This document shows positions 15,354 to 23,626 of a stretch of DNA of 47,414 nt, piece by piece. A model generated the notes under the pieces. The model did no database searches, had not been told where the DNA came from, and saw only the letters and a program-made list of their open reading frames with translations. The DNA is from JACPDH01 sp051305935. Lineage in GTDB: Bacteria > Acidobacteriota > Thermoanaerobaculia > Gp7-AA8. Made by a program: the position numbers and the translations under genes. Where the stretch lies: NCBI GenBank assembly GCA_051305935.1, contig JBPPMG010000239.1, positions 1-47,414 of the forward strand, read 5' to 3'. Position 1 is the first letter of the stretch, and every line of letters begins with the position of its first letter.

Positions 15354-16292
15354 CTATTCGTGGTCGCTCAGCCAGCGCTCGCAGTCGAGCGCCGCCATGC
15401 AACCGGTCCCGGCCGCCGTCACTGCCTGCCGGTACACGTGGTCCGCCACGTCGCCACAGGCGAAAATGCCTTCGATGTTGGTGTAAGTCGATCCCGGCTT
15501 GTTGATGACGTAGCCCTTGTCGTCCATCTCCAGCAGCCCCGCGAACGCCTTCGTGTTCGGCGTGTGCCCGATCGCGACGAAGAGCCCCTGTGTCGGAAAC
15601 TCGCGCGCTGCTCCGGTCTCGACGTTCCGGAGCTTCAATCCCGTTACGCCTTTGTCCTTGCTGCCGAGTACCTCGTCGACGACGGTGTCGAACAGGAACT
15701 CGATCTTCGGATTGTCCTGCGCGCGCTTGATCATGATCTTCGACGCGCGCATCTCCTGGCGGCGGTGAACGATCGTCACCTTGCTCGCGAACTTCGTGAG
15801 GAAGGTGGCCTCCTCCATCGCGGAGTCGCCTCCGCCGACGACGACGATCTCCTTCTCCTTGAAGAAGAAGCCGTCGCAGGTTGCGCAGTACGAGACGCCG
15901 AAGCCCTGCAGCGCTTTCTCCGACTCGAGCCCGATCTGCATCGCCGAAGCGCCCGAGGCGACGATCACCGCGTCGCACTCGTACTCACGATCCTCCGTGA
16001 CGACGACGAACGGGCGACTCCCGCCTGCGACGCTGACCACCTGCTCCACCCGGAAATCGGCGCCGAACCGCTCCGCCTGCGTCCGCATCAAGTCCATGAG
16101 CTTCGGCCCGAGAATCCCCTCGGGGAACCCAGGGTAGTTCTCGACATCGGTCGTGATCGTGAGCTGCCCGCCCGGCTGCAGGCCTTCGAGGACGACGGCC
16201 TTGATGTTGGCGCGAGACAGGTAAAGAGCCGCGGTACAGCCGGCGGGTCCCGATCCGATGATCACGACGCGGTAGTCCCTGATTCTTTCCAT
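15354..16292 (-). CDS. trxB: Thioredoxin reductase
   Basis: 312 aa, the length of low-molecular-weight TrxB. It moves electrons from NADPH via FAD and a redox disulfide to thioredoxin. The FAD site is IIGSGPAGCTAALYLSRA (residues 11-28), the active-site disulfide is Cys136-Ala-Thr-Cys139 followed by DGFFF, the NADPH site is VVVGGGDSAMEEA, and the terminal FAD motif is GIFACGDVADHVYRQAVTAA. AAGGA precedes the ATG at 16292. The gene has its own promoter, overlapping the upstream terminator, and is followed by the 602-aa Rossmann gene in one unit. Confidence 0.97.
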   Translation of the reverse strand: MERIRDYRVVIIGSGPAGCTAALYLSRANIKAVVLEGLQPGGQLTITTDVENYPGFPEGILGPKLMDLMRTQAERFGADFRVEQVVSVAGGSRPFVVVTEDREYECDAVIVASGASAMQIGLESEKALQGFGVSYCATCDGFFFKEKEIVVVGGGDSAMEEATFLTKFASKVTIVHRRQEMRASKIMIKRAQDNPKIEFLFDTVVDEVLGSKDKGVTGLKLRNVETGAAREFPTQGLFVAIGHTPNTKAFAGLLEMDDKGYVINKPGSTYTNIEGIFACGDVADHVYRQAVTAAGTGCMAALDCERWLSDHE

Positions 16293-16352
16293 GCGGTGTT
16301 GGTTCCTTTCGCGAGGGCCTTTGGCGGGGTGGCGTTTCCACAGGCCACGGGG

Positions 16353-16380
16353 ATTGTAAGCGATGGGAAAGGCCCGTCAA
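16353..16380 (-). promoter_or_regulatory. Sigma-70-type promoter of trxB
   Basis: On the minus strand TTGACG (16380-16375), 16-nt spacer, TACAAT (16358-16353). The -35 hexamer lies inside the terminator hairpin of the upstream RNase D unit. Confidence 0.65.
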
Positions 16381-16414
16381 GGACGGGCGCCACGGGCGGG
16401 GCGTGCGCCCCGCC
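16372..16414 (-). terminator. Double hairpin terminator after RNase D
   Basis: Read on the minus strand, GCGGGGCG/CGCCCCGC (16414-16397) is followed by GCCCGTC-CTT-GACGGGC (16388-16372) and then CTTTCCC. The second stem with its short pyrimidine run looks like an intrinsic terminator. Confidence 0.6.
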
Positions 16415-16417
16415 ACC

Positions 16418-17545
16418 TCAGAGTGTGCCCTGGATCGCAGCGACCAGGTTCTCGCCGGCGACCTCGATCTGCCAGCGGCGCATCGCCGGAATTGCGGCCA
16501 GGGCGCTGGCTTCCGCGGGTCGCTCGGTGGCGATTGCCGTCAGCACGTGGCGAGGCGCGAGGACGCCCGGGTCGATCCCGAGGCTCTTCGCGATCTCGTC
16601 CCGGACGGCGCGCAGCCGGTCGACCCGCTGCTCGAGTGTCTTGTCGCGGTTCCACTGCTTCTTCGCGACGATCTCGGGGAGATCCTCCTCGGCCAGCGCG
16701 AGGGCCGCGGCCACCGCCTCGAGGATCCCCTGCCCGTATCGTCCCGCCTGGCCCGCGGTCATGCCGCGGATCTGCCTGAGCTCACGCACCGCCTGCGGCA
16801 GCGCCTCGGCGATCGCGACGAGAGACTCGTTCCCGACGATCTTGAACGGCGGGCGGTCGGCGCTCCGCGCCGCAAGGTCGCGCCACGCGTGGAGGCGCGC
16901 CAGAGCCGCGAGCTGCCGGCGGCTGAATCGGCCGATGTTCTTCAGCTTCCGGAACGCTTCCGGATCGGGCTCGCTCTCGTTGTGGCGGATCTGCTCGAGG
17001 CGCGAGAACTCCTCCATCGCCCACTCCCAGCGCTCTTTCTCCCGCAGCTCGGCTTCGAGCTTCGCCACGAGCTCGGCGAGGTAGTGGGTATCGGTCGCGG
17101 CGTAACGCAGCATGTCGGGAGTCAGCGGGCGCTGCGACCAGTCGGCGCGCTGGTGCACTTTGTTGACCTTGACCGAGAAGTGACGCTCGAGCAGCGCGGC
17201 GAGCCCGATACCGGAGTAGCCGAGGAGCTGCGCGCAGATCATCGTGTCGCGGAGATTGTGGATCTCGAATCCGAAATCGCGATTGAGAATCCGAAGGTCG
17301 TAGTCGGCACCGTGGAAGACCTTGACGATCTTCGGATCGCCGAGAATCTCGCCGATCGGCTTCATCGGGAAGCCGGCGAGAGGGTCGACGATCCAGTCTT
17401 CGCCCGCGGCTGTGATCTGCATGAGGCAGACCTTGTCGAAGTAACTGTGGAGAGAGTCTGCCTCGGTGTCGATGGCGACGAGCGGAGCGTCGCGGAGCAC
17501 GGCGAGAAGACGGTCGAGTTCGGTGGCGCTGCCAACCCAGATCAT
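16418..17545 (-). CDS. rnd: Ribonuclease D
   Basis: 375 aa. It is a 3'-5' exoribonuclease for tRNA and other structured RNA ends. All DEDDy exonuclease motifs are present: Exo I AIDTEADSLH (Asp26, Glu28), Exo II HGADYDLRIL (Asp83) and Exo III YAATDTHYL (Tyr148, Asp152). One HRDC domain follows (about 205-290, ARLHAWRDLAARSADRPPFK), and the C-terminus (295-375) may be a second, diverged HRDC. The ATG at 17545 overlaps the upstream gene's TGA by four bases, so it is translationally coupled to the nucleotidyltransferase-like gene and the decarboxylase. That is an unusual partnership. Confidence 0.93.
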   Translation of the reverse strand: MIWVGSATELDRLLAVLRDAPLVAIDTEADSLHSYFDKVCLMQITAAGEDWIVDPLAGFPMKPIGEILGDPKIVKVFHGADYDLRILNRDFGFEIHNLRDTMICAQLLGYSGIGLAALLERHFSVKVNKVHQRADWSQRPLTPDMLRYAATDTHYLAELVAKLEAELREKERWEWAMEEFSRLEQIRHNESEPDPEAFRKLKNIGRFSRRQLAALARLHAWRDLAARSADRPPFKIVGNESLVAIAEALPQAVRELRQIRGMTAGQAGRYGQGILEAVAAALALAEEDLPEIVAKKQWNRDKTLEQRVDRLRAVRDEIAKSLGIDPGVLAPRHVLTAIATERPAEASALAAIPAMRRWQIEVAGENLVAAIQGTL

Positions 17546-18096
17546 CGCGCGATGACCTTTCCCCCAAGGCCTATCGACCTGAGTGTCGTATTGAATCGAT
17601 CGACGTCGAACAACTCGCCGGCACTTGCCACGAGGTCGTTCGCGCCGACGTCGGCGCGGTCCGAGAGCGAGAGCATGATCGCGAGATCCTCGGCGTGTAC
17701 GACCGGGATCAAGGAATCACCTGCTCTCGCCGAGACCGCGCGGCCAAGCATCTTCGAGTAGAGAGTGTTGCTCGCGAGGAGAACGTGGACGCGCGGTGCG
17801 TCCGGCCCCTCGCCGAAACGCATCGGGATGAGGTCGAGCTCGCGCGCCGCTTCGATCTCCGCGGCGTCGACGACGAAGCCGCGATGGCTCGCCATCATCG
17901 GCACCTGCTGGCAACGGTCGGGCGCGACGAGCGCGAGCACGTCGACGGCCCCGCTCTCGACGCGGACGCCCGTCCAGGCGCTGATCGCAACCTCGCCGAC
18001 GAAAGCGTGCGTCACCTGCTGGCGCGCGAGAACGTCCCCGATCGCGCGCACGGCAGCGAGTAACGGTTCGGCGATGTCGCAACGAAGTTCGCTCAT
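17542..18096 (-). CDS. Degenerate nucleotidyltransferase-fold protein
   Basis: 184 aa from ATG at 18096. The layout resembles MNT/AbiEii/DUF6036 nucleotidyltransferases: an N-terminal helix, then HAFVGEVAISAWTGVRVESG followed by AVDVLALV, where active members have a G-G/S motif and D-x-D. Here VGEVA replaces the glycine-serine pair and only one Asp of the catalytic pair remains, so catalysis looks lost. The second half (LDLIPMRFGEGPDAPRVHVL, HAEDLAIMLSLSDRADVGAN) matches the substrate-side domain of this fold. It overlaps the decarboxylase stop by four bases and RNase D by four bases, forming a coupled trio. Function unknown; a nucleic-acid-binding or regulatory role is possible. Confidence 0.75.
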   Translation of the reverse strand: MSELRCDIAEPLLAAVRAIGDVLARQQVTHAFVGEVAISAWTGVRVESGAVDVLALVAPDRCQQVPMMASHRGFVVDAAEIEAARELDLIPMRFGEGPDAPRVHVLLASNTLYSKMLGRAVSARAGDSLIPVVHAEDLAIMLSLSDRADVGANDLVASAGELFDVDRFNTTLRSIGLGGKVIAR

Positions 18097-19568
18097 GGTC
18101 TCCCGAGGGTGGAGGTTAGCACTGAACCATGTGGAGTCAGAAACTCCTTCAACCGGTCGACGTGCTCCTGGCGCGTCGCGCCGTTGCCGATCGCGACGCG
18201 GAGAACGTACCGGCCGCGGAGGCGCGTCTGTGAGACGAACGCCCGCCCCGACCCGTTGATCTCCAGCATCAGGGCCTCGTTCGCGCGCTCCGACGCGTCC
18301 TCGTCGATCGCGCCGTCCGCGCCGCGCACCACCTTGCGGAAGACGACGACGGAGAGCGACTGCGGCGCGGCGAGCTCGTATCCCGGCGTCGATTCGATGT
18401 GCTTCGCCAGGCTCTCGGCGAGGTCGACGTGCGCCGAGATCACTTCGCCGAGCTTCTCGGTGCCGTAGTGCTCGAGCACGAGCCAGAGCTTGAGCGCGCG
18501 GAAACGCCGCCCAAGCTGAAGGCCGTAGTCCATGTAGTTGATCACGTCGCTCTCGGCCGTCTTCAGGTAGTCGGGGATGAGCGAGAAGGTCTCCTTGAGC
18601 ATGTCGGGACGCTTCGTGTACAACACGCTGCAGTCGACCGGCGTGACGAGCCACTTGTGCGGATTCACGACGATCGAGTCGGCGGCCTCGATGCCGTCCC
18701 AGAGCCAGCGGAAGCTCGGGCTGATCGCCGCCGGCCCCGCGTACGCGCCGTCGACATGGAACCAGATGCCGTGGCGCTTCGTCAGCTCTCCGATCGCCCG
18801 CACCGGATCGATCGCCGCGGTGGACGTCGTCCCGACGGTGCATGAGACTGCAACTGGCAGCACGCCCGCCGCGAGGTCCTCCTCGATCGCGCGGGTGAGC
18901 GCTCCGACGTCCATCCGGAACGCGGCGTCGCCCGGAATCTTGCGGACTCCGCGCGTGCCGAACCCGAGCGCGAGCGCCGCCTTCTCGATCGACGAGTGCG
19001 ACTGGTCGGAGCAGTAGACGCGCATCTGCGGCAGCTCGCGGCCGGTCATCCCTAGCTCGCGAATGTTCAGCCCCGTCGCCTCGCGCGCCGCGGCGATGGC
19101 GAGGAACGAGTTGATCGACGCGGTGTCGTTGATGATTCCGAAGAGCCCGTCGGGAAGCCCTAGCGCCTTCCGCAGCCACTCGAGCACGCGCGTCTCGAGC
19201 TCCGTCACCGCGGGCGAGGTCTTCCAGAGCATGCCGTTGAGGTTGAGCGCCGCGGAGAGCATTTCCCCGAGCACGCCGGCGCGCGAGCCGGTGATCGAGA
19301 AGTAGGCGAAGAACGCGGGATGGTTCCAGTGCGTGACGCCGGGGAGAATCTTCGTCTCGAACTCGCCGAGCAATTCGTCGAGCGAGCGTCCCCCACGGGA
19401 CGCCTCGTCGGAGAATTTCGCGGCGATCTCCCCGGGCTTCGCACGCGAGAGAACGGGGTAGTCCTCCACCCGCTCGAGATAATCGGCCATCCAGTCGACG
19501 GCGCGATGCGCTGCCGCCCGAAACTCCGCGCTATCGGCGTCGAGTACGTTTTCGGTTTTCGTGCTCAT
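18093..19568 (-). CDS. Aromatic-L-amino-acid decarboxylase family (group II PLP)
   Basis: 491 aa, usual length. It removes CO2 from an aromatic amino acid (Trp, Tyr, Phe or DOPA) to give the amine. PLP contacts are intact: the internal aldimine Lys305 in VVNPHKWL, Asp273 in HVDGAYAG, the stacking His191 in SDQSHSSIEKA, and the TSPAVTELE segment that opens the family. The substrate cannot be fixed from sequence. GGAGAG lies seven bases before the ATG at 19568, and GATAAT just before that is a possible -10 box. It heads an overlapping operon with a nucleotidyltransferase-like gene and RNase D. A glutamate or histidine decarboxylase is less likely, given its closest pattern to the aromatic branch. 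Confidence 0.92.
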   Translation of the reverse strand: MSTKTENVLDADSAEFRAAAHRAVDWMADYLERVEDYPVLSRAKPGEIAAKFSDEASRGGRSLDELLGEFETKILPGVTHWNHPAFFAYFSITGSRAGVLGEMLSAALNLNGMLWKTSPAVTELETRVLEWLRKALGLPDGLFGIINDTASINSFLAIAAAREATGLNIRELGMTGRELPQMRVYCSDQSHSSIEKAALALGFGTRGVRKIPGDAAFRMDVGALTRAIEEDLAAGVLPVAVSCTVGTTSTAAIDPVRAIGELTKRHGIWFHVDGAYAGPAAISPSFRWLWDGIEAADSIVVNPHKWLVTPVDCSVLYTKRPDMLKETFSLIPDYLKTAESDVINYMDYGLQLGRRFRALKLWLVLEHYGTEKLGEVISAHVDLAESLAKHIESTPGYELAAPQSLSVVVFRKVVRGADGAIDEDASERANEALMLEINGSGRAFVSQTRLRGRYVLRVAIGNGATRQEHVDRLKEFLTPHGSVLTSTLGRP

Positions 19569-19604
19569 GATCGCTCTCCATTATCGCTCGCAAACCGGTC
19601 GGAA

Positions 19605-19718
19605 TGTGGCGCAGGCACTCCTGCCTGCGCGCGGCGCGAAGCGCCGCCCCGTCGAGGCACCAGTTCGGAATCTACAGGTCGCCTTCAGCGACGCGCAGGC
19701 ATGAGTGCCTGCGCCACA
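19605..19718. repeat. Inverted pair of 26-nt palindromic repeats
   Basis: 19605-19630 and the reverse complement of 19693-19718 match at 25 of 26 positions (TGTGGCGCAGGCACTC-x-TGCCTGCGC). Each copy is itself a hairpin, GCGCAGGCA / TGCCTGCGC. The 62-nt middle has no gene. It fills the gap between the EPS cluster end and the decarboxylase start and could act as a bidirectional terminator. Confidence 0.8.
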
Positions 19719-19735
19719 TGAGACCAGCGTCCGGG

Positions 19736-21184
19736 CTACGACGCGCCGCGGCCGGAGAGGACCGCGGGGATGGTGCGGAGCATGATCTTGAAGTCGAGCG
19801 ACGGCGACCAGTTGTCGATGTACTGCAGGTCGAGCTCCATCCAGCGGTTGAAGTCGATCTCGTTCCTTCCGCTGATCTGCCACAGGCAGGTCAGGCCGGG
19901 CTTCATCGACAGCCGCCGCTTCTGCCAGCGCTCGTAAAGAATCACTTCCTCGGGGATCGGGGGCCGCGGCCCGACGAGGCTCATGTCGCCGCGGAACACG
20001 TTCCAGAGCTGCGGCAACTCGTCGAGCGAGAATTTGCGCAGGAGGCGCCCGACGCTCGTGACGCGCGGGTCGGCCTTCACCTTGAACACCGGCCCGTCCA
20101 TCTCGTTGAGGTGCTGGATCTCGGTCCGGCGCCGGTGCGCGTCCTCGATCATCGTGCGGAACTTGTAGAGCGTGAAGATGCGGCCGTTGAGCCCCATCCG
20201 TTCCTGCTTGAAGAAGACTGCCCCGGGGGACGAGAGCTTGATCGCGATCGCCGCGAGGAGGACGAGCGGTGCGGAGAGGGCGATGATCCCTATCGAGATC
20301 GCCACGTCCAGCGAGCGCTTGAGCGCGAGCTGCGCCACGTTCGACGGCGTCGTCGAGAAGCTGATCAGCGGCACGCCGTTGAGCTCCTCGAACTCCACGC
20401 GCGAGTTGCGCGTCGGGAAGAAGCTCATCGCGACGCGGGTGCGCACTCCCAGCTCCTCGCAGAGACGGAAGATCGACCGGCTCGCTTCCAGCTTCCTGCG
20501 CGTCACCGCGAAGATCACTTCGTCGATCGCCATCTCGGGTCCGCCCGTGCCTTCCTCGAGAAGCTTCTTCAGGCGAGCAAGGTCGCCGAGCACCGGATAG
20601 CGGGAGAGCTCCGCCGGCAGGCGATGGCCATCCGAGATGAAGCCGAGAATCCGATAGCCCCAGTACTTGTGCTCCTCGACGAGTTGCACGATCTCGCGCG
20701 CGCGGCGTCCCGTGCCGACGATCACGATCGTCCGGTAGTTCATCCCCCGCTCGCGGACCCAGCGGGCCAGCAGGCGAAGAAGGAGCCTCACCGAGACGAG
20801 GAAGACCGCGTCGAGCAGGAAGAAGATCGCAAACCAGGCGCGCGAGAGCTCAGTCAGCCGGAACAGCCATGCCGTCGTCGCCAGGGCCACCGTGGCGATG
20901 GCCACCACCTCGAGCGTCTGGATCGCCTCCGCGTTGATCCGGACTGTACGATGGCTTCGGTAGCTGCGATGCCTGAAGAGCAGGATCGACCAGATCACCA
21001 CCACGAACGGGTAGATCTTGATGTACTCGTTGAGGGGATAGAGGCCGGTAGGGAAGCGGTCGGGGGCGAGAAACGGGAGGAGGTCGTCCCGGAGCCAGAA
21101 AGCAGCGAAGAAAGCCACCGTCGTGAGGACGATGTCGGCCAGGTATACGAGCCTGGCCACCAGCTTCGCCTGTTGTTTCAGCAT
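19736..21184 (-). CDS. Exopolysaccharide polyprenyl glycosylphosphotransferase
   Basis: 482 aa from ATG at 21184; the open frame extends to 21418 but that part is repeat-derived and non-protein-like. It has the WbaP/CpsE plan: four or five N-terminal TM helices (10-130), a CoA-binding-like Rossmann domain (about 148-280, TIVIVGTGRRAREIVQLVEE), another TM (about 297-320), and the C-terminal bacterial sugar transferase domain with KRSLDVAIS, FFKQERMGLNGR, LYKFRTM and DELPQLWNVFRGDMSLVGPR. It transfers a sugar-1-phosphate to undecaprenyl phosphate and starts the repeat unit. It is the last gene of the minus-strand glycosyltransferase cluster, separated from the others by a heptamer-repeat gap. 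Confidence 0.95.
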   Translation of the reverse strand: MLKQQAKLVARLVYLADIVLTTVAFFAAFWLRDDLLPFLAPDRFPTGLYPLNEYIKIYPFVVVIWSILLFRHRSYRSHRTVRINAEAIQTLEVVAIATVALATTAWLFRLTELSRAWFAIFFLLDAVFLVSVRLLLRLLARWVRERGMNYRTIVIVGTGRRAREIVQLVEEHKYWGYRILGFISDGHRLPAELSRYPVLGDLARLKKLLEEGTGGPEMAIDEVIFAVTRRKLEASRSIFRLCEELGVRTRVAMSFFPTRNSRVEFEELNGVPLISFSTTPSNVAQLALKRSLDVAISIGIIALSAPLVLLAAIAIKLSSPGAVFFKQERMGLNGRIFTLYKFRTMIEDAHRRRTEIQHLNEMDGPVFKVKADPRVTSVGRLLRKFSLDELPQLWNVFRGDMSLVGPRPPIPEEVILYERWQKRRLSMKPGLTCLWQISGRNEIDFNRWMELDLQYIDNWSPSLDFKIMLRTIPAVLSGRGAS

Positions 21185-21408
21185 CCGCCCCTCGAATTCA
21201 TGCCGGCTCGCCTCATGCGGAGCCTTCGATCCCACCGACAGCAGGCCAGGCGGGGATCTTACCAGCTGATTCCCCTCCGTCCAACGCCACTCCCGGAACC
21301 CGGACCTCCGGCTCTCGGGGGTTGGTACGCGAGGTGGCGTCGGGGCGTCTAGGGAGAATTTCGAATTCTGAGGGGGAGGGCGCGGAGAATTGGCCAGGGG
21401 GGCCGGAC

Positions 21409-21496
21409 CCTTCTTCATTCTTCATTCGGCATTCGACATTTCGGTTCTCGAAATCACGCGGAACCCGGAATGAAGAATGTCGAATGAAGAATGAAA
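21409..21496. repeat. Inverted heptamer arrays of the CATTCNN family
   Basis: CATTCTT, CATTCGG, CATTCGA (21416-21436) on the left face AATGAAG, AATGTCG, AATGAAG, AATGAAA (21469-21496) on the right, so the two arrays are inverted with a 30-nt centre. The 352-nt gap 21185-21536 holds no gene. The same family, with CATTCCG units, occurs at 40991-41190. Confidence 0.8.
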
Positions 21497-21536
21497 ACCA
21501 GGGCGGGTCCAAATAGTTTTGGGCAACTCTGGCGAG

Positions 21537-22655
21537 CTACCCCGCCATCTCTCGAAACATCCGCTCATACGCGTCGGTCACCGCGTCCCAGTCGAACCGC
21601 CCGACCTGCGCCCGGGCTCGCGCCCGCCACGGCTCGAGCCCGTCGACCTCATTCAGAACCCTGTCCAGAAGCCCGGCCAGCGGCTCCCGCTCCCCGAAGG
21701 TGAAGTACCGGATCGCGTCGCCGCCAACCTCCCGGTTCTCGGGCGTGTCGAGCGCGATCACGGCGCCGCCGGAGGCCATCGCCTCGATCAGGGCGGGATG
21801 CGTCCCTCCGACGCCAGTCGCCTGGACGTAGGCGAGCGCATTGCGCTGGAGCGTCCGGTAGCCGGCTCCGTAGATCCCTCCGGTGAGGAGAATGCGCGGG
21901 TCGCTCGCGGCCACGTCTCGAAGCTCGGCGATGAGGCCTGCGGAGTAAGGCGCGTCGCCGACCATGACGAGCGGCGTCGCGGACCGAACTTCCCGGTAAG
22001 CGCGCGCGACCTCGAGCGGGTGGTTCTCCGGCTCGAGGCGCGAAACGTAGAGCACGTATCCGCGCGGCTCGAGGACGAGGCGCTCGAGAACGTCGCTGTC
22101 GGGCTCGTCGGGAAATCCGGCGCCGTAGGCGATGATCTCGGCCTTCGTCTGGTGTTTCTCGCGGTAGTAGTCGGCAATGACCTTCGCGTCGGCGACTACG
22201 CGGTCGGCGAACATCACCGACATCGCCTCGCCGCCGAGATAGACGAAGCGCCCGAGCGCGTTCCACTTCTTCCGCAGCCGCTCGATGCCGTCGACGTTGA
22301 TCGCCGTCGGGATGCGCATCGCGGCGAGCAGCGGGAGGACGAACGCGTTCGCCGCGTTGCAGACGAGGATCGCGTCGTACTGCCGCCCTAACGCATCGAC
22401 GGCCGAGAGCGCCGCATGGCTCACGGTCTCGAGGTACTTCGAGCGGATCGCCGGGAGATCGATCCTCCGCACGCCGTTCCACGCGCGCGGCTCGCCCGGG
22501 TAGAGGCTCGCGCGGCAGTAGACCGTGACGCGGTGGCCGCGCGCCACGAGCCTCGTGCTGAGCTCGCCCGCGAAGGTCTCGAACCCGCCGTAGCGGGGCG
22601 GAACCCCGCGCGTCCCGAGGATTGCGATCGAGAGTGCTCTGCCTTCGTGACGCAT
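21537..22655 (-). CDS. Glycosyltransferase family 4 with DUF1972 N-domain
   Basis: 372 aa from ATG at 22655. It opens with SIAILGTRGVPPRYGGFETFAGEL, the DUF1972 signature seen in rhamnosyl- and related transferases of EPS and O-antigen clusters. The C-terminal GT-B half has YVLYVSRLEPENHPLEVARA and GVGGTHPALIEAMASGGAVI, the nucleotide-sugar side of GT4 enzymes. It adds a sugar (identity unknown) to the lipid-linked repeat unit at the inner membrane. The start overlaps the upstream gene's TGA (TGATG), so the two are translationally coupled. Confidence 0.93.
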   Translation of the reverse strand: MRHEGRALSIAILGTRGVPPRYGGFETFAGELSTRLVARGHRVTVYCRASLYPGEPRAWNGVRRIDLPAIRSKYLETVSHAALSAVDALGRQYDAILVCNAANAFVLPLLAAMRIPTAINVDGIERLRKKWNALGRFVYLGGEAMSVMFADRVVADAKVIADYYREKHQTKAEIIAYGAGFPDEPDSDVLERLVLEPRGYVLYVSRLEPENHPLEVARAYREVRSATPLVMVGDAPYSAGLIAELRDVAASDPRILLTGGIYGAGYRTLQRNALAYVQATGVGGTHPALIEAMASGGAVIALDTPENREVGGDAIRYFTFGEREPLAGLLDRVLNEVDGLEPWRARARAQVGRFDWDAVTDAYERMFREMAG

Positions 22656-23626
22656 CAGTCGAACCAGCGGGCGAGATCGCGATCCTCGACGCGGCGGCGG
22701 CGCTGAATCTCCGAGCGCTTCGCGAGGATCGACGCGCGATTCTTCCACAACCAGGCGAAGGCGGGAAGCGAGCTCCGCTCGATCGTCAACGCCGCGCCGG
22801 CCACGACGAGGTCGCGCGGGATCTCGAACACCGCATGGCGCGCGGCGAGACCGGCCCCTTCGTTCTTGAGGCGAAGCAGGAACCGGTTCTTCACCGAGTG
22901 CATGTTGATCTCCGGCGGCAAACTCGCGCGCACCTCGGGCGTGACCCGCCGCACGTGCCACGCCGTCGCCGCCGACGCGCGGATCGCCTTCCAGCCGAAG
23001 AGCTGACCGCGCCACGCGAGGTCGGCATCCTCGCGATAGGCGAAAAACGCTTCGTCGAACGCCTGGCCGAAGACGCGGGCGTCGTCGAGAAACGCGCGCC
23101 GGTAGACGGCGGCGGCACCCGAGACGCCGAAGACCTCCACGTCGCCCGCACCCGGCCCCGGATCGGCCTCGCCCGCCCCGATGTCGAGATGCCGGCCGCT
23201 GCGCGTCATGCGGATGCCGAGAGAGTCGACGACGCCGGTCGGCGCGATCGCGTCCCCTTCGCCTCGCAGCAGCCGCCCGGTCGCTGCGCCGACGCCGCTG
23301 CCCGCTCGATCGAGCGCCGCGGCAGTCTCCTCGCAGTAGTGCCCGCCGAGGAAGACGTCGGGGTTGAGGAGCAGGACCAGTTCCGCGCTCGTCGCGGCGA
23401 TCCCCTGGTTTGCCGCCGCGGCGAAACCGACGTTGCTCGCGTTGCGAATCACCGACGCGCGAGGGAGCAACCGGGAGACGAGGTCGACGCTGTCGTCGGT
23501 CGAGGCGTTGTCGACGACGACCACTTCCGACGCCGGCAGGCTCTGCGCGCTCACCCCCTCGGCGCAGCGGCGCAGGTAGCGCGCGCTGTTCCAGGTGATC
23601 ACTACGATCGCGAAGCGTCGTTCCAT
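22655..23626 (-). CDS. Glycosyltransferase family 2
   Basis: 323 aa from ATG at 23626; an ATG at 23635 is equally possible. The GT-A core is clear: FAIVVITWNSARYLRRCAEG, VVVVDNASTDDSVDLV, NVGFAAAANQGIA, and the metal-binding region LVLLLNPDVFL. A later DEAFFAYREDADLAWRGQLFGW is the rhamnosyltransferase-type acceptor region (WbbL-like). The C-terminus is rich in basic residues (AKRSEIQRRRRVEDRD), possibly for membrane contact. Its 5' end lies inside the upstream glycosyltransferase gene (stop at 23602), and its 3' end overlaps the next. Confidence 0.93.
   Translation of the reverse strand: MERRFAIVVITWNSARYLRRCAEGVSAQSLPASEVVVVDNASTDDSVDLVSRLLPRASVIRNASNVGFAAAANQGIAATSAELVLLLNPDVFLGGHYCEETAAALDRAGSGVGAATGRLLRGEGDAIAPTGVVDSLGIRMTRSGRHLDIGAGEADPGPGAGDVEVFGVSGAAAVYRRAFLDDARVFGQAFDEAFFAYREDADLAWRGQLFGWKAIRASAATAWHVRRVTPEVRASLPPEINMHSVKNRFLLRLKNEGAGLAARHAVFEIPRDLVVAGAALTIERSSLPAFAWLWKNRASILAKRSEIQRRRRVEDRDLARWFD

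Noticed and set aside
15075..17084. Long plus-strand open frame opposite trxB and RNase D (669 codons)
   Set aside because: It is the antisense shadow of well-supported genes; its product is Arg/Ala-rich with no domain, as expected in high-GC DNA.
19736..21418. Longer start for the glycosylphosphotransferase at 21418
   Set aside because: The extra 78 codons run through heptamer-repeat DNA and are Pro/Ser/Arg-rich without family similarity; the TM-rich start at 21184 is normal.
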